A DNA stretch of 64,000 bases from Prevotella sp. Rep29 (GCF_019551475.1 NZ_CP047159.1:1240001-1304000); one strand, 5' to 3'; counted from the stretch's first letter, positions 26,104 through 35,360 are shown. Numbers and translations: made by a program. Notes: a model not told the origin generated them from the letters alone.

Positions 26104-27660
26104 ATGGCAATTAAGAAAAGACCGTTATCTCCACGCCAAAAGATGATCAACCTCATGTATGTCGTCTTGATGGCAATGCTTGCGTTGAATATTTCAACGG
26201 AGGTGCTCAACGGTTTCTCGATTGTGGAAGAAAGCCTTAACCGGACGACGGAGAACTCTGCAAAGGAAAATCTGGCGGTGTTCAGTGACCTTGAGACACA
26301 GATGAAACACAATCCGGAGAAAGTGAAAGCGTGGTTCGATAAGGCAACGGCAGTGAAGAACATGAGTGATTCGCTGTACAACTTCGCACAGCAGCTGAAA
26401 GAAGCGATAGTGAAAGAGGCTGATGGCAAAAAGGGAGATATCAAGAATATTAAGAATAAAGACGATTTGGAAGCCGCAAGCCATGTGATGCTGGCACCAG
26501 GCTCGGGAAAAGGAAAGGCGCTGTATGATGCAATCAATTCGTACAGAACGAAAATCCTTTCGATGATAACCGACTCCATGCAGCGACAGATTATAGCAAG
26601 CAACCTTTCCACGGAATTGCCGAAAAATGCGATGACGATGGGGAAGAACTGGCAGGAATATCATTTTGAGGATATGCCTGTGGCGGCTGCTGTCACCTTG
26701 CTCTCAAAACTGCAAAGCGATATCCGCTATGCTGAGGGAGAAGTGCTCCACACATTGGTGTCGAGTGTGGATGTGAAAGACATCAGGGTCAATCAGGTGG
26801 ATGCTTTCGTCATACCCGAAAAGACCACTTTATATCCAGGCGAGCGTTTTTCTGCAAATATCGTGATGGCAGCGGTGGACACCACCCAGCATCCTGAAAT
26901 CTATGTCAACGGAGTGAAAGTCAATTCTTCAACGGGAACCTATTCGTTCACAGCCGGTGGAATCGGGCAGCACTCATTCAGCGGATATATCACGATGCGA
27001 AATGGTTCCGGCGAGATTCTTCGTCGCGATTTCACACAAAAGTATGAAGTGATATCAGCTCCTACAGGCGCTGCTGTCGCTGCCGACCTAATGAATGTGC
27101 TCTATGCGGGCTATTCCAATCCGATGACCGTTAGTGTGTCGGGCATTCCTCAGAATGCAGTGTCGATGACGATGAGCGGCGGTACCTTGACTTCAAAGGG
27201 TAGCGGACGCTATGTGGCAGTTCCCACAGCCGTAGGAAAAGACGCTGTCTTTACCGTGACGGCAAACGATAAGGGTAAGGTTCGCACGATGGGAACGTTC
27301 ACCTTCAAAGTGCGCAAGCTGCCAGATCCGACTCCCTACATAGCGATAGGCAATGACCGCTTCAAAGGTGGCGGCTTGGCAAAGGCATCGCTGATGAATG
27401 TGAACACGCTGAGCGCGGCAATCGACGACGGCTTGCTGGACATTCCGTTCAAGGTGGTCAGCTTCCATACCGTGTTCTACGATAATATGGGTAATGCCGT
27501 TCCGATGGCGTCGGCAGGAGCATCATTCTCGCAACAGCAGAAAGAAGCCTACAGGAAACTTTCTCGAAACCGAAGATTCTATCTCACGAATATAACGGCA
27601 ATAGGTCCCGACGGCATCACTCGCAAGCTTCCGGGAGCAATGGAAATAATAGTGAAATAA
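26104..27660 (+). CDS. porM: Type IX secretion motor protein PorM/GldM
   Basis: This 518-aa protein has a single N-terminal membrane helix (about residues 17-36, NLMYVVLMAMLALN) and a long periplasmic region folded in the family as four domains. MAIKKRPLSPRQKMINLMY is close to the family signature (SPRQKMIN). It links the inner-membrane motor PorL to the PorKN ring. Length is typical (about 515 aa). Confidence 0.94.
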   Translation: MAIKKRPLSPRQKMINLMYVVLMAMLALNISTEVLNGFSIVEESLNRTTENSAKENLAVFSDLETQMKHNPEKVKAWFDKATAVKNMSDSLYNFAQQLKEAIVKEADGKKGDIKNIKNKDDLEAASHVMLAPGSGKGKALYDAINSYRTKILSMITDSMQRQIIASNLSTELPKNAMTMGKNWQEYHFEDMPVAAAVTLLSKLQSDIRYAEGEVLHTLVSSVDVKDIRVNQVDAFVIPEKTTLYPGERFSANIVMAAVDTTQHPEIYVNGVKVNSSTGTYSFTAGGIGQHSFSGYITMRNGSGEILRRDFTQKYEVISAPTGAAVAADLMNVLYAGYSNPMTVSVSGIPQNAVSMTMSGGTLTSKGSGRYVAVPTAVGKDAVFTVTANDKGKVRTMGTFTFKVRKLPDPTPYIAIGNDRFKGGGLAKASLMNVNTLSAAIDDGLLDIPFKVVSFHTVFYDNMGNAVPMASAGASFSQQQKEAYRKLSRNRRFYLTNITAIGPDGITRKLPGAMEIIVK

Positions 27661-27667
27661 CAATTCT

Positions 27668-28708
27668 ATGAAGATGAAACGAATATTGTATATATTATTT
27701 GTAGCATGTCTGGCACAGAGCGTTTCAGCTCAGCCGGCAGTCCGCAGGAATGCTCAACAGCAGCAACCCAGATCGAATGCGGACAACATGACAACCCGTG
27801 CACGGATAGACTTCCCGACAGCAGCTCCCATGTCTGAAGATGTTGTGTGGAGGCGCGATATCTATCGTCATCTCAATCTTGAGGATGATGCCAATGCCGG
27901 CTTGTATTATCCGGTTGAGCCGTTAGGTTCACAGATGAACCTTTTCACCTACATCTTCAAGCAAGTGATGAGAGGTAGCCGCAATGGAGGTATCGATGCC
28001 TATGAGTATCGCATGGACGGGAATGAAGTCTTTACGGACTCTGCGCGCATTAAACCGCTGAATTTCCTCGACAACTATCATATTTATTATGAGCGTGTGA
28101 ATGGACGGGGAATACGTATCGACAACAGCGACATACCATCGCGAGAGGTGAAGGGCTATTATCTGAAGGAAAGTGCGTATTATGATCAAGGGACTTCCAC
28201 TTTCCATCGGAAGGTTGTCGCTATCTGTCCAATCATGACACGCGAAGACGATTTCGGTGATGTGGGAACGCCATATCCCTTGTTCTGGATACGCTATGAC
28301 GATATCGCTCCGTTCCTCAGCAAGCAGATGATCATGACCAGCAATCTGAATAATGCTGCAACCATGAGTATCGACGACTACTTTACCCGCAACATGTATA
28401 AGGGTAAAATCTACAAGACGACCAACATGCTCGGACGCACGCTTGCACAATATTGTCCGACAGATTCGGCAATGGCACGTGAGCAGCGGCGAATTGAGAA
28501 AGAATTGCAGGATTTCGAGAAGACGATATACGGCGACCCAGCCTTGAAAGATTCTCTCGACAGCATAGCAAAAGTGAATGTCGATGGCGATAAGAAAGTG
28601 AAAACAAAGGCAACGCGTCGAAGCAGAAATACTGTAAAGACACGTCGCTCGCAAGGCTCTTCAGGCAGTTCGGCTCCACGCGTTTCCGTACGCCGCGAGC
28701 GTCATTAA
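27668..28708 (+). CDS. porN: Type IX secretion ring protein PorN/GldN
   Basis: This 346-aa periplasmic protein has a signal peptide (ending SVSAQ near residue 21) and the GldN core: VVWRRDIYRHLNLEDDANAGLYYP features, NLFTYIFKQVMRG, GYYLKESAYYDQGTSTFHRKV pieces and the MLGRTLAQYCPTDSAM segment. A basic Arg/Lys/Ser-rich C-terminal tail (about 310-346) is likely disordered. It partners PorK in the ring. It follows porM after seven bases. Confidence 0.93.
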   Translation: MKMKRILYILFVACLAQSVSAQPAVRRNAQQQQPRSNADNMTTRARIDFPTAAPMSEDVVWRRDIYRHLNLEDDANAGLYYPVEPLGSQMNLFTYIFKQVMRGSRNGGIDAYEYRMDGNEVFTDSARIKPLNFLDNYHIYYERVNGRGIRIDNSDIPSREVKGYYLKESAYYDQGTSTFHRKVVAICPIMTREDDFGDVGTPYPLFWIRYDDIAPFLSKQMIMTSNLNNAATMSIDDYFTRNMYKGKIYKTTNMLGRTLAQYCPTDSAMAREQRRIEKELQDFEKTIYGDPALKDSLDSIAKVNVDGDKKVKTKATRRSRNTVKTRRSQGSSGSSAPRVSVRRERH

Positions 28709-28744
28709 AACGAAGTTGATTAACAAATTAAAATAACAGAAACG

Positions 28745-29353
28745 ATGAAAAAGTCTTATATCATTGCACTGGTGGCATTTTTGTTCATTTCCGTGCCGGC
28801 GAAATCGCAAATCGAGTTTGGTGTTAAGGGTGGTCTTAACATTTCCAACTTTTCGTTTGATAAAAAAGTCTTTGACAAATCCAATCAGACGGGTTTCTTC
28901 ATCGGTCCGACCGTAAAGTTTTCACTCCCTGTCGTTGGATTTGACATCTCCGCACTTTATGACCAGCGTTCGGCTGACTTGTCGGTTTATATGATGTCAG
29001 AGACTCTGGCAAAGGAGACCATCAAGCAACAGCAAATCGTTATCCCTGTAAATGCACGATTCAGTTTTGGGTTAGGAGAGACAGCCAGTATTTTCTTCTT
29101 CGCAGGTCCGCAATTTGGCTTTAATCTCGGTGACAAGAGCAAGAAATTGTTCGATGAGGTGGCGGAGTGGAAGTTGAAAACCGCGAACTTCAGTATCAAT
29201 GCGGGACTCGGTGCGATGTTGTTAGGTCATTTGCAAGTTTCTGCAAACTACAATATTGCTTGCGGAAAGACAGGCGAAATAGAACTCATTGATGGAATTA
29301 AAGACAAGGCAAATGCAAATGTATGGCAAATTTCACTGGCTTATTACTTCTAA
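28745..29353 (+). CDS. Outer-membrane beta-barrel (porin-like) protein
   Basis: This 202-aa protein has a signal peptide (ending PAKSQ near residue 23), then alternating strands beginning EFGVKGGLNISNF and ending NVWQISLAYYF with a terminal Phe, as in small OMP_b-brl_2 (PorT-like) barrels. It sits 36 bases after porN in the same orientation and shares the downstream terminator, so it is probably the last gene of the unit; whether it takes part in secretion is unknown. Confidence 0.7.
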   Translation: MKKSYIIALVAFLFISVPAKSQIEFGVKGGLNISNFSFDKKVFDKSNQTGFFIGPTVKFSLPVVGFDISALYDQRSADLSVYMMSETLAKETIKQQQIVIPVNARFSFGLGETASIFFFAGPQFGFNLGDKSKKLFDEVAEWKLKTANFSINAGLGAMLLGHLQVSANYNIACGKTGEIELIDGIKDKANANVWQISLAYYF

Positions 29354-29376
29354 GCAGTTGATAAGCAGATAAAAAA

Positions 29377-29415
29377 GAAGCGCCATTCTCGTCTGACACA
29401 CGAGAGTGGCGCTTC
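29377..29415. terminator. Bidirectional terminator between the por unit and argR
   Basis: A 15-bp stem (29377-29391 with 29401-29415, one G-U) closes a 9-nt loop, flanked by A-run on the left. It can serve both the forward barrel gene and reverse argR. Confidence 0.8.
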
Positions 29416-29441
29416 TCTATATAGCGAAGTGTTAAGCAAAT

Positions 29442-29918
29442 TTAGTGAATGTTCGGAATAACGACTCCGAGTTCTTCAATAACTGCTTTCTTAGGTGTTC
29501 CTTCCTTGATGACCAGTATGATTGTGTCATCACCCGCAATTGTTCCGAGAATGTAGGGGATATGACAGTTGTCAATGTTATAAGCGATGCTGCTCGCATA
29601 TCCTGGTCGTGTTTTGATTACACAAATGTTACCGGCGAAATTGACTGAGATGAAACCAGAGTGTTGCAACATCTCTTTTGCAGTACGCGGTGTTGTCACA
29701 CGCTTATACATCGTCTCATTGGGTAGCACATAGACGTATGCACCGTTCATGCTTGCAGCCTTCGCAACTTTAAGCTGCTTCAAATCACGGCTTAATGTCG
29801 CCTGGGTCACTTTGTACCCCTCATCCTTCAATGCCTTCAAGACTTCCTCTTGACTTCCAAGCTCTTTGCTGGAAATAAGCATCTTGATCGTTTCTATTCT
29901 CTCATTTTTCGTTTTCAT
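29442..29918 (-). CDS. argR: Arginine repressor ArgR
   Basis: This 158-aa regulator has an N-terminal winged helix (about residues 5-70; GYKVTQATLSRDLKQL is the recognition region) and a C-terminal oligomerisation/arginine-binding domain with GTIAGDDTIILV, the conserved arginine-contact motif. ArgR hexamers repress arginine synthesis genes when arginine is high. It is a single gene with its own -7 box; no arg genes lie in the window. Confidence 0.95.
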   Translation of the reverse strand: MKTKNERIETIKMLISSKELGSQEEVLKALKDEGYKVTQATLSRDLKQLKVAKAASMNGAYVYVLPNETMYKRVTTPRTAKEMLQHSGFISVNFAGNICVIKTRPGYASSIAYNIDNCHIPYILGTIAGDDTIILVIKEGTPKKAVIEELGVVIPNIH

Positions 29919-29946
29919 CTCAATACTTTCTATTAGTTATTCGGTA

Positions 29947-29954
29947 CAAATATA
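29947..29954 (-). promoter_or_regulatory. -7 box (TATATTTG) for argR
   Basis: On the minus strand TATATTTG lies 28 bases before the argR start, as in several other genes here. Confidence 0.6.
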
Positions 29955-30108
29955 TAATTTTTTTTACAAAACCAAGAAAAAAACAAAAAAAATCGTCTTT
30001 AAAATCGCGTTTTTTTGTTCATTTTTTGGAAAATAAGTGTTTTTTTTGTGTCTTTTTGATTGCTTTGAAGTATAATTGTAATGATTTTGTCTTATAAATA
30101 TAAAATAA
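29955..30108. other. AT-rich gap upstream of argR
   Basis: About 150 bp of A/T homopolymer-rich sequence with no gene seen. It separates the argR promoter from the terminator of the Bax inhibitor-1 gene. Confidence 0.5.
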
Positions 30109-30147
30109 GCGGACAGGAATTTTGTTCCATGAAAAATTCCTGTTCGC
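30109..30147 (-). terminator. Terminator of the Bax inhibitor-1 family gene
   Basis: A 15-bp stem (30109-30123 with 30133-30147, one G-U) is followed on the minus strand by a T-rich run. Confidence 0.75.
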
Positions 30148-30170
30148 TTCGAATATGCTCATGCTCTTTT

Positions 30171-30905
30171 CTACTCTCTGCTTCCGAATATGCGCAGTAG
30201 ATAGATGAACAAGTTGATAAAGTCCAGATATAATGACAAAGAACCGAGGAGAGCTATCTTTTGCGCCTCTTCGTTGGGTTCTTCACATTCGAGTAGCATG
30301 TTCTTGATTTCCTGGGTGTCCCATGCTGTGAGTCCGACAAAAATCAGCACGCCGAGATAGCTGAGAATCATGTCCAGACCACTGCTTTTCAGGAATATAT
30401 TCACGATAGTGGCAATGATAAGACCGATGAGTGCCATGAACAGGATTCTTCCCATAGACGACAGGTCGCGTTTGGTGGTATAGCCGATGAGCGACATCGC
30501 GGCAAATGTTCCTGCGGTAATAAAGAACACTTTGCTGATAGATGCGTCTGTATAGACGAGGAAGATACTCGAAAAGACCACGCCGTTGAGGAGTGAGTAG
30601 ATGATGAAAAGGATGGTTGCCGTAGTGAGAGACAATTTTTTTATCATCCCGCTAATGACAAAAACCAATGCCAGTTCCACAATGAGCAGTCCCCACAGCA
30701 TCCATGAATTTTCCATTAAAGTCCAGATGAGACTTGAATTGTTGGCTACTCCATAGGCGGTGATGCCGGTAATTGCCAAAGCCAGCGTCATCCACAAATA
30801 TACTTTTCGCATCAAAGCCGGAAAAGCCAAGGAAGCCATTTCCATCTTGTCGTAACCGACGCGTTCTTTCTCTCTGACCATTTGTTCCCAATTCTTTTCG
30901 TTCAT
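30171..30905 (-). CDS. Bax inhibitor-1/YccA family membrane protein
   Basis: This 244-aa protein has seven hydrophobic helices and the family's C-terminal landmarks: GVLIFVGLTAWDTQEIKNM split as FVGLTAWDTQ, the pore-region Asp, and LYLDFINLFIYLLRIFG at the end. BI-1/YetJ proteins act as pH-sensitive calcium leak channels in some bacteria; YccA interacts with FtsH in E. coli. The N-terminal 25 residues are cytoplasmic and charged. It has its own consensus promoter and terminator. Confidence 0.92.
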   Translation of the reverse strand: MNEKNWEQMVREKERVGYDKMEMASLAFPALMRKVYLWMTLALAITGITAYGVANNSSLIWTLMENSWMLWGLLIVELALVFVISGMIKKLSLTTATILFIIYSLLNGVVFSSIFLVYTDASISKVFFITAGTFAAMSLIGYTTKRDLSSMGRILFMALIGLIIATIVNIFLKSSGLDMILSYLGVLIFVGLTAWDTQEIKNMLLECEEPNEEAQKIALLGSLSLYLDFINLFIYLLRIFGSRE

Positions 30906-30958
30906 TTTTCTACTATTTATTAAAGTAAAAGATATTCAGTGATGTTCTCTGTTGTCTG

Positions 30959-30990
30959 CAAAGATACGATATGTTATTTGATTGTCCAAA
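30959..30990 (-). promoter_or_regulatory. Consensus promoter for the Bax inhibitor-1 gene
   Basis: Minus strand TTTG (30987-30990), 20-base spacer, TATCTTTG (30959-30966). The start codon is 54 bases further. Confidence 0.8.
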
Positions 30991-31006
30991 ACATTTTTCG
31001 GAATAT

Positions 31007-31858
31007 TTACTGTACGATTTCCCTGCCGTCTTTTTCCCATTGCAAGAATCCGCCGTTCAGGTTGTAAACATGATAGCCTTCTTCTGAAAGAAGTTTGGCT
31101 GCTTGTGCACTGCGTCTTCCGCTCCGGCAGTACACCGCCAACGGACGCCCTTTCCCGTAGAGCTGCTTTATTGTCTCAATAAACTTGTCATCCATCACGT
31201 TGACGAGTCGTGCCTTGGGCAGATGGCCTTCATCAAATTCAGCTTCAGTGCGCACGTCAATCAATGCAGCCACATCTGCTGCCAACAGCCGTTGGAACGC
31301 TTGCGTGTCGAAAGTGGTGTATGCTGTGCTGTCGAGTATCTGATTGATGGTCTCAACAAGCGACTGGAACTCATTTTCTTCATAAAGTCTTGTGCGCTTG
31401 ATGACAATTCCGTTCTTGTCGATGAGCACGTTGCGGGTCACTCCCGACTCGCGCTGCGCGTATCGTGCAAATATATCTGCACCGGGGTCGAGCGCCAGAG
31501 GGTAGGTGACCTTTGTCGTTTCAGCGAATTTCACGACCTTTTCAAGTGGTTCGTCGCGGTCGATTCCAATGAGTGCAAAGTTGTTGTTCTGCTGATGCAC
31601 TTGCCAGATGTCGCTTTCGATGAACGGCATTTCTTTTCTGCATACGCCACACCAGCTGGCTGTGAACTGAAGCATCACAAGCTTTCCGCGCAAGTCAGAA
31701 AGGCGCACGCGCTGTCCGTTCGTGAGAGTTGTTTCAAAGTCGGGTGCCTTCTCGCCTTCATAGACGATATATCCATTGGCGTCCGGCTGCACATTTTCCT
31801 GTGCACTTGCTACCTGAAATGTCAGGATGGCAATGAAGAAAAGGATTTTCTTTTTCAT
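31007..31858 (-). CDS. Secreted TlpA-like thioredoxin fused to a rhodanese domain
   Basis: This 283-aa protein has a signal peptide (ending ASAQ, residue 20), a TlpA/ResA-type thioredoxin domain (about 28-175) with the redox motif Cys70-Gly-Val-Cys73 (WCGVC), and a rhodanese domain (about 185-283) with Cys244 in YCRSGRRS. The first likely reduces or isomerises periplasmic thiols; the second binds persulfide sulfur. The fusion suggests periplasmic sulfur transfer or repair with its own reductase (inference). An ATG 12 bases upstream is an alternative start. Confidence 0.87.
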   Translation of the reverse strand: MKKKILFFIAILTFQVASAQENVQPDANGYIVYEGEKAPDFETTLTNGQRVRLSDLRGKLVMLQFTASWCGVCRKEMPFIESDIWQVHQQNNNFALIGIDRDEPLEKVVKFAETTKVTYPLALDPGADIFARYAQRESGVTRNVLIDKNGIVIKRTRLYEENEFQSLVETINQILDSTAYTTFDTQAFQRLLAADVAALIDVRTEAEFDEGHLPKARLVNVMDDKFIETIKQLYGKGRPLAVYCRSGRRSAQAAKLLSEEGYHVYNLNGGFLQWEKDGREIVQ

Positions 31859-31981
31859 GTCGTTATACATTATTATATATAAGTCCGTCGATGGAATTGA
31901 GCGGGCGCATCGTTGATTCTCCGATGGGTGGATTGATTTGTTTCTTCTGATTGTTTTCCGTGTCCCGGGCAGAAGTCTGCG

Positions 31982-32590
31982 TCAATCCTTGGATAGGGTA
32001 GAGAGCCGTGCAATATACTTGCCCAGGATGTCGAACTCCAGATTCACTGCCGTTCCGAGCCGAATGTCACAGAAGTTGGTGTGCTCCATCGTGTAGGGAA
32101 TGATGGCAACCTGGAACGTGTCTTCCGTCGGATTGCATACCGTCAGTGACACGCCGTTCACCGTCACGCTGCCTTTATCCACCGTGAAATAACCGCGCCC
32201 GACCATCTCTCGGCTCGTTTCATACTTAAACGTGAAGTAGGTGCTGCCATCGGCATCGGTCATATCCGTGCAAAGTGCCGTACAGTCCACATGTCCCTGC
32301 ACGATATGCCCGTCCAGCCTGCCGTTCATCAGCATCGACCGTTCCACATTCACGCGGCTGCCCACTTCGAGCTGTCCCAGGTTGGAACGTTCGAGCGTCT
32401 CCCGCATGGCAGTGACTGTATATGTGTTGTCCACGATTTTCACTACAGTCAGGCAGACGCCGTTGTGCGACACGCTCTGGTCTATCTTCAGTTCGTCAAC
32501 GAACGAGCAGTTTAGCGTGAAATCCACATTCCCGCCGGTGCGCTCAATTGCCACGACGGTAGCCATTTCTTCAACAATTCCCGAAAACAT
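31982..32590 (-). CDS. ribE: Riboflavin synthase alpha subunit
   Basis: This 202-aa enzyme converts two 6,7-dimethyl-8-ribityllumazine molecules to riboflavin plus the pyrimidine precursor. It begins with the conserved MFSGIVEE and has two similar lumazine-binding barrels: SVSHNGVCLTV (first) and SVTVNGVSLTV (second), plus GHIVQGHVD. Length is typical of the trimeric enzyme. It stands alone here, with a long leader (about 275 nt) downstream of a consensus promoter. Confidence 0.95.
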   Translation of the reverse strand: MFSGIVEEMATVVAIERTGGNVDFTLNCSFVDELKIDQSVSHNGVCLTVVKIVDNTYTVTAMRETLERSNLGQLEVGSRVNVERSMLMNGRLDGHIVQGHVDCTALCTDMTDADGSTYFTFKYETSREMVGRGYFTVDKGSVTVNGVSLTVCNPTEDTFQVAIIPYTMEHTNFCDIRLGTAVNLEFDILGKYIARLSTLSKD

Positions 32591-32872
32591 GTTTGGTCTT
32601 ATTATTCTATTTGAAGGTTAAACATAAGAAAGGTCGTACTGATGATGTGATGAAAACTCCTTATTCATAAGTTTTGAGAGCTCTCCACCTTTGTAATCCA
32701 CCGGCTTTACAGCTATTCCGAAAGGAAATGTGGCCCGCCATTAGCAAGAGAAGTCATCTCGGTTTTCAGTTTCTATTGATGAGTATCCCGATCTGAATCA
32801 GCACGACCTCTGTTTTTTACAACTGCGCCTGTCAATCTTTGCTTCTGATTGTCGAGGCGTGTTTTGCATTTG
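32591..32872 (-). other. Long 5' leader of ribE, no known riboswitch recognised
   Basis: About 280 nt separate the promoter and the ribE start. I looked for the FMN riboswitch (paired GGTGAAATTCC-type segments and the central CCGCGA box) and did not find it. A GTAAAGCCGGTGG segment, a related AAAGGTGG segment, a GAGAGCTCTC palindrome and a CTTAT-GA-ATAAG hairpin are visible. It may be an unrecognised regulatory leader or simply spacer. Confidence 0.4.
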
Positions 32873-32903
32873 CAAAGATAATAAAAATTCTGATATGTGC
32901 AAA
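32873..32903 (-). promoter_or_regulatory. Consensus promoter for ribE
   Basis: Minus strand TTTG (32900-32903), 19-base spacer, TATCTTTG (32873-32880). Confidence 0.75.
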
Positions 32904-32918
32904 ATCAACCCGACTTTT

Positions 32919-33548
32919 TCAGAAGAAGCGATATACAATCTTTACGTTTTCTCGTCTGGACAGCTCTCCGGGGTTGGTGCCGGGTTCTCCTTCCGGCACA
33001 TCCATGTTGAAACGGCGGTAGAATGTTTTCCAGTAATCTGTCACATTGCCGGACGCATCATGAAAAGACATGGGGATGGGCGAGAATATCAGTCTGTTCT
33101 TCTTGTCAACATAGCTTTTTTGGACCAGTTCGCTGCAATAAATTGCGTTGTTGTCGGGCAGGAAGAGCGAGTCGTAGGGGAGTCCGAGAAACCTTTTCGC
33201 CCTCTTTATGGTCTTCCGCAAATGATAGTCGGAAGTGATGCGACCGACGAGCACCCGCACCTCTCCACTGTCCTGTGTATTGCGTTCGATGAATTGTTCT
33301 AAACTACTAATAGCCACGCCTTTCACTCTTGTTGCTTCAATCACATGTTTATTCCAATAAATCGCCACGTGGTCGATTTTCATTCTGTCAAATCCTTGCG
33401 TAACATCCGTGATGGCATTGTCTGACGGAGACACTTCAAACAGCAAGTCGCCATCTTTCAGAAGTGAGACATCGCAGATTCTGTCCGGCTGTTGCGCAAA
33501 CGAGTAACAACTAAAGATGGAACACAGAAAAATAATAATCCATTTCAT
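32919..33548 (-). CDS. Secreted YiiX/YebB-like (permuted NlpC/P60) hydrolase
   Basis: This 209-aa protein has a signal peptide (ending SFAQ, residue 19) and the circularly permuted papain-like fold of the YiiX family: GDLLFEVS near the start, His60 in IDHVAIYW and Cys138 in AIYCSELVQ as the catalytic pair. Family members act as amidases or peptidases on peptidoglycan or lipid-linked substrates; the target here is unknown. It follows the DUF3943 gene after 12 bases on the same strand, so the two form a unit. Confidence 0.85.
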   Translation of the reverse strand: MKWIIIFLCSIFSCYSFAQQPDRICDVSLLKDGDLLFEVSPSDNAITDVTQGFDRMKIDHVAIYWNKHVIEATRVKGVAISSLEQFIERNTQDSGEVRVLVGRITSDYHLRKTIKRAKRFLGLPYDSLFLPDNNAIYCSELVQKSYVDKKNRLIFSPIPMSFHDASGNVTDYWKTFYRRFNMDVPEGEPGTNPGELSRRENVKIVYRFF

Positions 33549-33560
33549 TTCTATATGTTT

Positions 33561-35129
33561 TTATTTGATGGTGTAATTCACTCCTAAACGCCATTCCCAT
33601 GTGTGGGAATGGCAGTTTTGTTGATAGCGATAACGCGTATGCCGGTTGTAATAGTTACCAGACATGCGAAGTCCTAGATTTTTATGTATTCGAATTTCAA
33701 TGTGTGGTGAGAATAACCATAACCCTGCCACACTTGCATCCCCCTGAGTACTCCAGTCAACAGGATCTTTGTTCGTGTTAATATCACGGAAATCAAGCCA
33801 TGTAAAAAGGCGGAAATACGACAACTCAACTCCTGCATGAAGCCAATCGTAGATTCCAAAATTAGTATAGGATTTCAGTGAAAAGCCACTGCCAATATTA
33901 TAGTTGCGATCAATTAAATTGCCGGAATAATCACTCATCACACCGCCCAAAATAATACCATTCACATATAATTCTTGGCGGAAATAACCGTTTTCATCAT
34001 GTTCTCGTTCACAAACTATACCAGGTCCGAGACATCCAGCTTCAGATAGTTTATATGGTACCTCGCCACCATTGACACCGTCACTATAAAGATATGTAAA
34101 GTGTTGATAAAAACCACATTCTACTTTCCATGAATCTGTCAATAAAGGTAGTGCAAAAAGTCGTCCACGCAACTTGAGATGGTTCAGGAGTTGTTGATGT
34201 CTTCCTGGTGCAAAACCTAATGAAAGGACAAAATGCTCAAAAGGTTTATTTCGCCTCTCTTCAACAACAGCATCTCCATAGTTGATATCAATGTCTAAAT
34301 ATGCAGTGTTCAAGTTTCCCTGTTCTTTTCCAGATACGGATAAGTGGCGAAAACCTGTATTGACAGCCATTTCAAATTTTGTAGGAACAAAAGTTGTACG
34401 GCGAGTGTTTCGGCGCCAAGCTTCACCTGTTAGTAGGCGAGTAAGTCCACGCATAGGATTGATGGCAGCTCCTGCTAATTCACTCACAATGCGATTCCCT
34501 CCTGTTTGAGTGTCGTCAATTACTAAATCACTTAATCTTTGGGACACTTCACCTATTGCAATACCGCCAAATGTGGTTGAAAGAAAATCGTTGACGGATG
34601 GTAATTCCATCTCACCAATCAGTTCCCACAGTAAGCTTCCTGCGGTAGCATATAGAGATGATTGCCAGAAATTCATACCATTGGAACGTGCAGCATTATA
34701 ATTTAGCATTCCATGGTAGGGATGATTGAAGAGATTAGTACGCATTAGGTCACTATCCCAATACCATTTGTTCATTTTAAGGTTACGCCTAATTGTTTTC
34801 ATGGTAACATGTGCATATGCACCATCTAAGACGAAACGGTCAAATGCCAATAATCCAAAATGGAAGCCTACAGTCTCTGCAGCAGCCAGCCATGGTCGCT
34901 GTTTCACTGGTTGTATAAAAACCAGGGAATCAAATGGAGACGACAGAAGTATGTTCGTATATTTTTTATTGAAGTCATTTCTTTCTTCTTCGATGTAGTC
35001 AGTAATATTAGAGTTTGATTCACAGTGTACGTATGTGATAGTGTCTCCCTCTTGTATTATGACTCTTGCGAGGCAGATAGGATTACCTAAAAGTATCAAA
35101 CTTCCCCAAATAATGAATAATCTTTTCAT
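33561..35129 (-). CDS. DUF3943 outer-membrane/envelope protein
   Basis: This 522-aa protein has a signal peptide (ending PICLA near residue 21) and the DUF3943 core at about residues 95-230 with NLFNHPYHGMLNYNAARSNG features (HPYHG is the hallmark) and SVNDFLSTTFGGIAIGE. The C-terminal half alternates aromatic strands and ends NYTIK, consistent with a beta-barrel. I use the Met at 35129; an ATG 42 bases upstream is less likely because it would precede a charged segment. The gene is visibly more AT-rich than its neighbours. It is paired with the YiiX-like hydrolase. Confidence 0.75.
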   Translation of the reverse strand: MKRLFIIWGSLILLGNPICLARVIIQEGDTITYVHCESNSNITDYIEEERNDFNKKYTNILLSSPFDSLVFIQPVKQRPWLAAAETVGFHFGLLAFDRFVLDGAYAHVTMKTIRRNLKMNKWYWDSDLMRTNLFNHPYHGMLNYNAARSNGMNFWQSSLYATAGSLLWELIGEMELPSVNDFLSTTFGGIAIGEVSQRLSDLVIDDTQTGGNRIVSELAGAAINPMRGLTRLLTGEAWRRNTRRTTFVPTKFEMAVNTGFRHLSVSGKEQGNLNTAYLDIDINYGDAVVEERRNKPFEHFVLSLGFAPGRHQQLLNHLKLRGRLFALPLLTDSWKVECGFYQHFTYLYSDGVNGGEVPYKLSEAGCLGPGIVCEREHDENGYFRQELYVNGIILGGVMSDYSGNLIDRNYNIGSGFSLKSYTNFGIYDWLHAGVELSYFRLFTWLDFRDINTNKDPVDWSTQGDASVAGLWLFSPHIEIRIHKNLGLRMSGNYYNRHTRYRYQQNCHSHTWEWRLGVNYTIK

Positions 35130-35202
35130 ATTGTTGATATATTTATTTTTGCTACAAAGGATTAGAGTCAAGTCATAGATCTCTATCCTGATATTAGCGT
35201 GG

Positions 35203-35210
35203 CAAAGATA
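35203..35210 (-). promoter_or_regulatory. -7 box (TATCTTTG) for the DUF3943 unit
   Basis: Minus strand TATCTTTG lies 73 bases before the start at 35129. Confidence 0.5.
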
Positions 35211-35360
35211 AGCATTTTATTTTGTATTCCAGCTTTATTAAAAACATTCGGTACGACAGCGATTGGGGTAACAACGTCTGGAAAGGGGGCGTGTGGAACG
35301 AGTAACTTAAGATAAGTTTCTCCATCTCGGCATATCGCATAGTTCAAGGTGACTTCTTTA

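Noticed and set aside
29919..30108. Possible origin or AT-rich regulatory site upstream of argR
   Set aside because: Only homopolymeric A/T runs are seen, with no DnaA boxes or iterons.
32591..32872. FMN riboswitch ahead of ribE
   Set aside because: The conserved paired segments and central box were not found on reading the minus strand.
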